Source: Polyrhizophydium stewartii (lineage: Eukaryota; Chytridiomycota; Chytridiomycetes; Rhizophydiales). From it: a stretch of 11,986 nucleotides of DNA. The notes beneath the pieces are model-generated. The model saw only the letters and a program-made list of their open reading frames with translations, searched no databases and had not been told where the DNA came from. The DNA is taken from NCBI GenBank assembly GCA_027604665.1, contig JADGIZ010000547.1:1-11986 (forward strand). The letters are read 5' to 3'. Positions within the stretch are counted from its first letter, which is position 1, and every line of letters starts with the position of its first letter. Shown here in pieces: positions 5,519-11,986 of this stretch. A program made the translations under genes and the position numbers.

Positions 5519-8138
5519 ATGTCCCAAGTCGAGCGGCCGACGCCAGTGGATATCGGGGGCAGCACGGGCGACGTCTCGGCTGCCGGCGGCAACAAGGAGG
5601 AGCACAATGACGCGACGCTGACGCGCAGGGTGGACCCCCAGCAGCAGCAGCTGGGCCGCAACGCGACCGTGTCCAAGAAGCTCGAGCCGCGAGTGGCGAA
5701 CCTGTCGCCGCTCGCTGCGCAGGTGCTCACGCGCTCGGCGCCCTCGTCGCCCACGGAGCAGCGCAAGAGCTACCGCAATCTGAGCGGGCTCTCGGGCGCT
5801 GGCACCTCGCCCGCGACCGACGCTCCGAGCCGGTCCATGTCGACCGTCGCCGGCGGTGGGTGCTCGCCTTGATCCCTCTCTCGACGGGTCGGGCGACCGG
5901 GCGGCAAAAGAGGGGAGGGGGGAGACAGTCCCAGAATGCGGAGTGGCGGGGACGCGAGGTGTGTTGGCCGCTGCGGCGCGCACGGTCGTGTCGGCACGCA
6001 CGCCCGTCTGCACCATGGCGGGAGGCGCGCAACGCCATCCACGATGGCGGACGCGTCTGTGGATCTGCGTCTCCACACCCGCGCGCAAGGCGCTCGAGAA
6101 TCGCGCTGACACGCAATGCTGCTGCTGGGCGTCTGATCGAATGCGACTTGTGCCGACCCGCCTGCATGCCCGGCGGACGCTCGGCTGGCCCTCTGACTGG
6201 CCGACGGGTTGCGGTCGGCAGGAGAGGAGACTCAGCTCCGCGACAGCTCGCGCGAAGGCAGCATGGACTCGAATCCGCAGCTCTCCAACCAGGTCTCGCG
6301 CCAGAACTCCATGGCGTCCGAGCACGGGCGCGAGTCTGGCGGCGGCAGCGCGTTCAACAACACGCGCTTCACGCCGGCGCCCAAGCAGGCCTCGGCCATG
6401 GGCTCGACGGCCCACGACAGCGGCAGCGGCAGCGGCAGCGCCAACGGCAGCGGCGCCAACAGCGCGCGCGGCAGCCAGAACCTGCTCGGCAGCACGTGGG
6501 GCCTGTCCAACTCGTCCGGCAACATCTTTGACCAGCGATACGTCAAGGAGGCCGAGCAGATGCTGCCGCGCACGGTCACGTCCAAGCAGACGACGCTGCG
6601 CGACAAGTGGAGCATCGTCAAGCACCGGCGCATGGCGATGCTCGAGGCCATCATCTACCACATGACCGACCCGGTCCAGGGCATCCAGCAGAAAAAGAAG
6701 CACTTTAACCTCGCGCGGTACACGACGGCGTACTCTGGCGGCGACGTCTTTGACTGGCTCGTGGCCAACTGCAAGTTCCTCATCCGCGACGAGGTCATGC
6801 GCTTTGGCCAGGACCTCATGGACTACGGTTACCTCTTGTCCGCCGAGTACGGCGAAAAGTTTGAGGCCACAGGCCACATGTATATCGTCCAGCTGCCCTC
6901 GCTCTGGCCCACCCGCACCACGGACCCGAGCGACTTTGACTACGCCGTCTACCTCCTCAAGCGCGGGCTGCGCAACAACGTCAAGGACATTCTCAAGTTC
7001 TATGAGGAGGAGCGGCTCGACGCGCTGCACAAGTCGCTCGCGACCGTGTGGGCTGACATCGAATCCAAGGTCAACGAGGACACAAAGTGCGTTTCGTGAT
7101 CGTGACGAGACACCTGGTTGGATGCGGTCACCGGTTGACAGTTTCTCTCTTGATCACAGGATGGAGAGGAACATGAAGTCGGGCGACCGCCGCATGTTCC
7201 GCGTGCAAGAGGCGGCGTTTTGGCGCATCCACAAGCCCGCGGTGCGTGGCGATTGTTGGTGGTGTGGGGCGTGTCGGTATCCATCCGGCTGATTCGCTTT
7301 GTGCATGCAGAACGGCGTCGTCGTGCGCGTATTCGCCGACGAGTCCAAGGATGCCGAGCACAAGACGGACCGCTACACCGAGACCGAGTTCTGCGTAAGC
7401 GTCTTGTGCTGCCGCTCGTCAATCATGACGACATCGCACATTCTGACATCCTGCGCTGCGGCACATGCCCGGCCGCACACTTCCTTTTGCCAGGACGCGC
7501 TGATCCCCAGCGAGCAACTCGCCTACCTCGAAAAGAAGCTCGACCAGCTGCAGCTCTCGCTCGTCCAGAACAGGAAAAAGGTCTCGGACGCCGCCAAAAA
7601 CATCTCGCAGCGCTGCCTGCTTTTCAAGGCCGTCGACCCGCTGCTCAACGACAAGGACAACCCGTGGATCCTCGAAGACGCGAACCTGTGGAACGACACG
7701 CGCACGGAGCCGCGCCGCAAGGAGGTCCGCATCTGGTGCTACTCGCTCCGTGACCTGCTCCAAGATCCCCTCGGCGTCAAGTTCTTTGACGAGTTCCTCG
7801 CCAAAGAGTTTTCGCAAGAGAACCTGCACTTTTATATGCGCTGCAAGAACCTCGATCTCATCCACTCAAAGACAGAGTACCTGCGCGAGGCCAAGGCTAT
7901 ATACACCCAGTTCATCAAGGTCGGGTCGCCCAACGAGCTCAATATCAACTCCAACACCCGCGCGGCCATCACGACCATCTTTGAGCCCCGCGACGGAAGC
8001 GTGCTGTCCATGATCCCGCCGCACACCTTCACCGATGCGTCCGACCACATCTTTGCGCTCATGTCCAAGGACTCGTATGCGCGCTTCTGCAACTCCGAGG
8101 TCATCCAGAACATGCTCGCCAAGAAGAAGACGACATGA
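5519..8138 (+). CDS. R7-type regulator of G-protein signalling (DEP-DHEX-GGL-RGS)
   Basis: A predicted 670-aa GTPase-activating protein for heterotrimeric G alpha. Exons 5519-5855, 6222-7086, 7160-7241, 7311-7394 and 7494-8138 sum to 671 codons with the stop. Residues 1 to about 230 are disordered and Ser/Gln-rich, with two SRxxSM motifs (SREGSM, SRQNSM) and a Ser-Gly run. The DEP domain (about 254-335) includes GGDVFDWLVANCKF. The DHEX helix domain follows, with SLWPTRTTDPSDFDYAVYLL and, in exon 3, VQEAAFWRIHKPA, both close to the animal R7 pattern. The G-gamma-like domain (463-516) contains DPLL and the NPW motif (512-514) that binds G beta 5. The RGS domain (about 537-664) keeps FSQENLHFY and DSYARF (649-654), so GAP activity is expected. 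It differs from fungal Sst2/FlbA proteins, which have two DEP domains and no GGL. The ATG is the first in frame, though C at -3 is weak. A G beta 5-like obligate partner is expected elsewhere in the genome. Confidence 0.93.
5856..6221 (+). other. Intron 1 of the RGS gene (366 nt)
   Basis: Donor GTGGGT, branch TCTGACTGG (CTGAC at about 6193-6197), acceptor GTCGGCAG at 6221, phase 1. The upstream frame stops at 5870-5872, so splicing is needed to reach the Ser-rich second exon. A G-rich patch (about 5908-5955) lies inside. Confidence 0.8.
7087..7159 (+). other. Intron 2 of the RGS gene
   Basis: Donor GTGCGT, branch probably GGTTGACAG (about 7133-7141), acceptor GATCACAG at 7159, phase 2. It joins EDTK to MERNMKSGDRR within the DHEX region. 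Confidence 0.88.
7242..7310 (+). other. Intron 3 of the RGS gene
   Basis: Donor GTGCGT, branch GGCTGATTC (about 7287-7295), acceptor GCATGCAG at 7310, phase 0. It follows the conserved FWRIHKPA. Confidence 0.88.
7395..7493 (+). other. Intron 4 of the RGS gene, 99 nt, frame-neutral
   Basis: Donor GTAAGC, branch CTGAC (about 7443-7447), acceptor TTTTGCCAG at 7493, phase 0. The length is a multiple of three and there is no in-frame stop, so a retained copy would add 33 Cys/Ser/His-rich residues just before the GGL domain. Splicing is favoured by the good donor and the pyrimidine tract. Confidence 0.8.
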
Positions 8139-8491
8139 TGTGCGGCTTGATCAAGCGTTTGCGGTGGGCATATGGCCGATGCGCGGACTCGGCCGAGAGT
8201 AGCCCAAACTGCTCATAGGCTCTCGTGGCTGTGGCTCGTGCCTCGCCAGTCAGCTCGTCTCACCTCAAACCTGCACCTCATTCTCCATCGTTTCCGTCGC
8301 GCGCGCACCCACATGCCATTCTCAACTTCATTTCCCCCTAAAGACGTCTTTCCTTGATATTATCCTGATGATCGCCATCCCAAACCACACCCCTTGCTTT
8401 ACCCGCGCCAAGAACAGCATCTTCTGCCGACGGAAGTAAAGCTCTGGTCCCCGCATCATATCATTGTGCGACGATGCGAGATGTGAGTTGT
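8139..8491. other. 353 bp between convergent 3' ends (RGS and ZSWIM2-like genes)
   Basis: This is the shared 3' space of two genes that face each other. It turns C/T-rich and AT-richer after about 8220. No canonical AATAAA was seen on either strand, and no coding region or RNA gene. The two transcripts may overlap here. Confidence 0.6.
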
Positions 8492-11400
8492 TTACTGCCA
8501 GGGCATGAGGAACGTCATGCTGGATGACAGATCGAGCTCGGCGTCGGTATGATCCGACGACGCTGCGGCTGCGCGGCCAAAAGAGCTCGTGTAGTCGTTC
8601 TTGGGTTGCAAGTTCCGTTGATGCGGCGATAGTGCTGGTGGCGGTTGTTGTGTCGCTGGCAGCTGCGGCGGCGGGCCAAACGACTTGCGGCCCGTCATGG
8701 ACGAAACCTTGGTTGCGACGACACGCCGAAGAGGCGTCAGATGCGGATGCGCTTGGCCCAGCGAGGCTGGCGGAGACGCGGTTGGATGTGTCGAGGGGAT
8801 GCTTGGCAAGCTGGTCGGTTCTGCTGCCCGTGCCAGGGCTGCTGGCGCTGCTGCATCGCTCGTAGATGGGATGTCCGTGGACGCTAGACGCGCCATGCTC
8901 GTGATGGTGCGCACTGGCGCGCGGATCCTACGAGGAACGGCCGCTGGCGTGCCCGACACAGACAGCACCAGTTCTCCGGGCTTTGAGCGACTTGCTGTGC
9001 GGCGTGTGTCAGGTACTGATGCAGAGCCGCGCGTCGCGTCGTTCGGCTGCAACGACGATATCGCGAGTGAGACGGTCGCTGTGCGCGGCTTTGGTAGCGC
9101 GCGTGTAAGATGATGTGGTGATTTCGCGTGCGCTTGGCCCGATCGAACTGTGGTTGCTGCGTGCAGAGCGCTCGAACCGACCACCATCATGCCAAGATTC
9201 GTTTCCTCAGCTCTCTTCACAGCTTCGGATGCCTGTGCTGCCCCAGCGTCTTGGATTTGAATGGAATTTTGTGCATCTACTTGGTTGCTTGTATTTTGTG
9301 CCCGTTTCTTGCGTGTGACGACTCGCTCTCCTGTCTCCTGTGAGCCCAAAATGCGACCGTACGAAGCACCGCGATATACGGAAGCGTTGATGTCTGGCGC
9401 TTCGCCCGCGACGCCCATTTGCACCTCGTCGCCATTGACGTTGCAATATGCCGCAAGCCCGCATTTGGGGCACACCGTTCTATGATGCAGCAGCCAACGG
9501 TCTGCGTTCAATCCGCAGTCAGCCCTCCTCGAGCCTGCTTCACAGATCAAACTAATCCGCCTTCAGCCTCGTTTTACCAATCGACGCACCGATGCATGGC
9601 TGGTGGAACCCGTGTCCGCACGGAATCTGCCGCACAATCTCGCCATAGCCGATCTTGACCAGACACACGCCACAAGCGCCGTCCGTCTCTCCCAGCCTGA
9701 CGCGCTCCTTGTCCACGGGCCCCTTGATTTTGATCATTGGAAACCCGTTGATGATGTGCAGCGGGATGCTGCCTTGCGCCTGCGGCTTGTCGAGCGTCAA
9801 GAGCATCTCGTAATCGGCGTCCGTCAACTCGCGGGTCTCCAGTGATGCAACCAGGTTGGGCGGCAGCATTGTCTGGACGACGCGCTCGGACTGGCGTGGT
9901 TTCCCTGTGCGCGTCGTTGTGTATTTGAATGCGTGCTCGCTGTGGTTGCATTGAGTTGTGTGCTTGTTAGTTTACTCTCTGCTCAAGTCGGGCGGCAAGA
10001 AGGCTTGCTTGCCTGTGCGCGCCGGCTTTGAAGCATGCGTCGCACAGCACAACGTCCTGCGCCACGACTGCGTTATCATTTCTGCCACGAGACCGCCAGA
10101 CTGCTTGGTATCACGAACCGTGCACGCCATGCATCTGAGCCCAATAGAATTCGTCGTGCGTCAGCCCAGCTTGACAGACATCTGACTGAATCCTGCACAT
10201 GGCGGCTTACTTGTGGAGCTTGCCTGTGATTGGGCTCGTCTGGCACTCTCGGCAACGGTGCCCGACGTGGATATGGCTTCTTGCCTCGCGCCGCGCCGCC
10301 GCCGCGCAGGCGCCCTCGTTTGCTAGAAAGGTCTTTTTGAGGTCGTCCATGGACCCAAAGTTCTCGCGACACAGCTGGACGGGCGCCAGCCAAATATCAG
10401 CCGCCTGGGACCGTGCAACATGCGGAATGCGATCGGTGACTAAGGATTCTGGGATGATCCACGTACAGGGCACTTCATCGAGTCCATGCCGAGCGACTTG
10501 TTCTCGTGCTCCATCAGCACTTTCATGCACTTGACGTGGATGCTGTTGCCGCACGAGAAGCGGCAGTGCGCGAGCGGTGAAGGAGGATCCAACAGCTCCT
10601 CTTGGCAGATAGGGCACACGTCGTGCGCCTCGATGGGCCGTGGCGACATGGCTGCTCGCGCGCCGCTGCCAGACGCCGATGCCGCCGCCGACCAAGCCGC
10701 AGTCTGGCCTTGCTCCGCGTCGCCTGCGTCACTCGTGCCGCGGTCTGATGCTGGACGGTCGACCTTTGGCTGCTGCTCTCCGACCAGAGTCAGCCCTGTG
10801 TTCCTGCAAGAATGGGCCTTCCCTCAGCAGTGCCGCGCTCACAAACATGCGCCGCAAACGCAGCATCTCGTTGATCTCGCGCTCGACCAGCGACTTCTGG
10901 TATATCATCTCGCTGGCCGGGTCAACGTGGAAGATCTTGAGCATGACCCACAGCTGTGCAGGCCGCTCGGTCAGAGTTTCTGGTTGAAAGCACCCACACT
11001 CCGAACCTGCGACTCACAATGTGGACGCAGAGGTCGCCGTCAGAGAGATGCTTGCTGCAGGAGCACGTTTGGCTCTCGCCCAACGCGACCTTGACCTTCT
11101 TGACGGAGCTGTGCGTTGTTGACGGCGGTGGTGCCGCGGTCCGCGCAGCGCCTAGCGGGGCAGATGCGCAAGTCTCAACGCCATGCTGCTGAACACCAGA
11201 AGCGCCTCGCGCTGCTGCAGCAGTTGCCGGCGTGGCGGCGACGCGGTCTCACCACCGCTGTTATCTGCAGTGCTGTCGGTTATGCCGTCCAAAGCGCGCT
11301 CGGCCTCGGCAGCAGCCGCAGCCTGTGGGTCATGAGGCGCTGCCTTGTGGCCCAAGGTTACAGCGTCGTCACTCTCGCGCAGCACAAATGCCATAGGCCC

Positions 11401-11499
11401 GCACTCCTGCAGGATAAAGAACTGCGAGCGCTGCGCGCGTGCGATGCGCTGGCTGATCTTGTCTGGGCACTTTCGTCTCAGCGCAGTCTGTCGCGACAT
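8492..11499 (-). CDS. ZSWIM2-like E3 ubiquitin ligase (SWIM, RING, ZZ, RING-H2)
   Basis: A predicted 793-aa ubiquitin ligase. Minus-strand exons, 5' to 3': 11499-11253, 11151-11018, 10953-10843, 10772-10467, 10374-10211, 10134-10119, 10056-10013, 9939-9590, 9501-8492; the sum is 794 codons with the stop. The start follows an in-frame TAA (11526-11524), and the N-terminal ECGPMAFVLRESDD resembles animal ZSWIM2. The SWIM finger has C112, C114, C124 and H126. It continues into ILWVMLKIF and LVEREINEMLR, also ZSWIM2-like. RING 1 spans C217 to C268 (CPICQEEL, CGNSIHVKCMK, KCP-LCRENF). The ZZ finger is C307, C310, C322, C325, C331, C334, H340, H343. RING-H2 spans 430-471 and has GHGFHQPCIDRWL. Residues from about 500 are Ser/Pro/Ala-rich and end in SSMTFLMPWQ. 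Vertebrate ZSWIM2 (MEX) is a testis E3 linked to death-receptor apoptosis; substrates here are unknown. The exon 1/2 junction is the least certain, and the exon 3/4 acceptor is ambiguous by one codon. Confidence 0.88.
9502..9589 (-). other. Intron 8 of the ZSWIM2-like gene, inside the RING-H2
   Basis: Donor GTGCGT, branch GGCTGACTG (CTGAC at 9522-9518), acceptor GAACGCAG, phase 1. Splicing joins HGFHQPCI to DRWLLHH and creates the classic CIDRWL of RING-H2 fingers. Confidence 0.93.
9940..10012 (-). other. GC-AG intron (intron 7) inside the ZZ finger of the ZSWIM2-like gene
   Basis: The donor is CACAG|GCAAGC, with GC instead of GT. The branch site is ACTAAC and the acceptor AACCACAG; the length is 73 nt, phase 2. 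The only GT in the stretch (GTAAAC at about 9974) gives the wrong phase and a 36-nt intron. The GC donor instead yields CDACFKAGAHSEHAFKY, the exact CxxCF...HxxHxF end of a ZZ finger. Confidence 0.8.
10119..10134 (-). other. Probable 16-nt micro-exon (exon 6) encoding the ZZ CMAC motif
   Basis: Upstream, intron 10210-10135 has donor GTAAGC, branch GGCTGACGC and acceptor GGGCTCAG. Downstream, intron 10118-10057 has donor GTTCGT and acceptor TGGCGCAG. The exon supplies CMACT, and splicing gives KCMACTDVVLCDACF with the ZZ spacing C-x2-C-x5-C-x2-C. A competing choice (donor GTGATA at 10114, acceptor at about 10067) keeps frame but makes the spacing too long. Confidence 0.65.
10375..10466 (-). 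other. Intron 4 of the ZSWIM2-like gene, inside RING 1
   Basis: Donor GTACGT, branch GGCTGATAT, acceptor CCCGTCCAG, phase 0. Splicing joins MKCP to LCRENF, restoring the final CPLC pair of the RING. An earlier acceptor in TCCCAG also keeps frame but would break the CPxC spacing. Confidence 0.88.
10954..11017 (-). other. Intron 2 of the ZSWIM2-like gene, just after the SWIM finger
   Basis: Donor GTGAGT, branch CTCTGACCG, acceptor TGCACAG, phase 0. It joins DLCVHI to LWVMLKIF, as in ZSWIM2 proteins. Confidence 0.92.
11152..11252 (-). other. Intron 1 of the ZSWIM2-like gene, boundaries tentative
   Basis: A frame change between the N-terminal exon and the SWIM exon requires an intron here. The best fit is donor GTGAGA after AACAGCGGTG and acceptor CCCCGCTAG (101 nt, phase 1). 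No CTGAC branch site is visible, and other acceptors within 11151-11230 are possible. Confidence 0.45.
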
Positions 11500-11595
11500 C
11501 AATCCGGCAAGGAAAGAGCGAGTTTATGGATGCTAATCGGATGTCGCGCGCAGGTATGTATGAAGACTGAATATGGGTCTGCCCTGCGCGCTGCA

Positions 11596-11986
11596 TCACC
11601 GCTTGCCACGCACTTGCACGCGATTCAGCAGCTGCCCTGCGCCTTCGCTCACATCACGACCAAGCCGCTGCAGCGCCAGCCGCGCGATCGCATCCGTCCA
11701 CGTCTGCGCCTACACAGCCAATCTTCGTCAGCAATGCCGTCACATACTCAAGCATCTTGTCTGACACCGCCCACCTTGACAGAGTCGCCAAACCACATGC
11801 GCATGCGTCGCCGCAAGATCGTGAGCTCGCACACGCGACAGCCCATGGCGTCGTTCTCGTCGCCGCACTCGACCGACGAGATCGCACTCAGCGGCAGAAA
11901 CTCGATCTGGTCACACCAGGCATCGGCGTCAGCGATCCGTCGCTTGACGTCACGACAGGCGGCAGCCAGGTGCTCGCCTCGGTCAG
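11596..11986 (-). CDS. C-terminal part of a protein with a probable PH-like domain, start off the window
   Basis: The gene enters from the right edge. Exons are 11986-11775 and 11709-11596 (stop TGA at 11598-11596), joined in phase 0, giving 107 visible residues. The pattern FLPLSAISSVEC, then CELTILRRRMRMWF, then AQTWTDAIARLAL resembles the last strands and the Trp-containing C-terminal helix of a PH domain. The upstream part (AACRDVKRRIADADAWCDQI) may be the start of that domain or a linker. The Trp motif is formed across the splice junction, which supports the model. No further identification is possible. It lies 96 bp upstream of the ZSWIM2-like gene on the same strand. Confidence 0.6.
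11710..11774 (-). other. Intron in the PH-like gene fragment
   Basis: Donor GTGGGC, branch TTGCTGACG (CTGAC at about 11732-11728), acceptor GGCTGTGTAG at 11710; 65 nt, phase 0. Confidence 0.7.

Noticed and set aside
5384..7030. A 548-codon open frame on the minus strand, opposite RGS exons 1 and 2
   Set aside because: It is antisense to well-supported coding sequence with recognisable DEP and DHEX motifs. In GC-rich DNA the complementary frame of such codons lacks stops by chance. The translation has no domain pattern and runs through intergenic DNA.
8524..9113. Plus-strand open frames opposite the last exon of the ZSWIM2-like gene
   Set aside because: Shadows of the Ser/Pro/Ala-rich minus-strand coding exon, with no motif or promoter.
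9160..9185. A GGTTCGAG-like sequence on the minus strand, resembling a tRNA B box
   Set aside because: It lies within the ZSWIM2-like coding exon, and no A box or cloverleaf could be formed around it.
1..11986. A defence island, toxin-antitoxin, biosynthetic cluster, transposon or viral insertion
   Set aside because: No integrase, transposase, reverse transcriptase, terminal repeats, nuclease or biosynthetic enzyme was found. The genes belong to ordinary eukaryotic families.

Overview
This is a GC-rich nuclear eukaryotic window. Spliceosomal introns of about 63 to 366 nt interrupt almost every gene. Most donors read GTGCGT, GTGAGN or GTGGGN, a CTGAC-type branch site usually lies upstream of the acceptor, and acceptors are mostly CAG. 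I see no bacterial operon, phage, transposon, CRISPR, rRNA or tRNA. The gene content (an animal-type R7 RGS protein, a ZSWIM2-type E3 ligase, an SNF-family snRNP protein, an IP6 kinase) and the intron style point to a unicellular relative of animals and fungi, such as an apusomonad-like protist or a zoosporic fungus. That placement is an inference with low confidence.

Layout, left to right. (1) Positions 1-1771, + strand: the 3' part of an inositol hexakisphosphate kinase gene, open at the left edge, with one intron. (2) Positions 1772-2915: a gene-free 1.1 kb with a GT tract, a G-poor pyrimidine-rich stretch and a complementary CA tract. (3) Positions 2916-4534, + strand: a seven-exon U1A/U2B''-type spliceosomal protein with two RRMs and an elastin-like N-terminal repeat. 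(4) Positions 4822-5229, + strand: a small intronless orphan gene with a TATA box and a palindrome upstream. (5) Positions 5519-8138, + strand: a five-exon RGS protein with the DEP-DHEX-GGL-RGS order of the animal R7 family. (6) Positions 8492-11499, - strand: a nine-exon ZSWIM2-like E3 ubiquitin ligase (SWIM, RING, ZZ, RING-H2), convergent with the RGS gene. (7) Positions 11596-11986, - strand: the 3' end of a gene whose product seems to end in a PH-like domain, running off the right edge.

The spliced models add up in frame: U1A-like 263 aa, RGS 670 aa, ZSWIM2-like 793 aa. Conserved motifs fall exactly across most junctions, which is the main support for the splice sites. The genes look like unrelated housekeeping and signalling genes packed closely, not one pathway. 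The IP6 kinase and the RGS protein are both signalling proteins, but nothing in the sequence links them. The most notable items are the R7-type RGS protein outside an evident animal genome, the unusual introns of the U1A-like gene, and a GC-AG intron plus a probable 16-nt micro-exon inside the ZZ finger of the E3 ligase.
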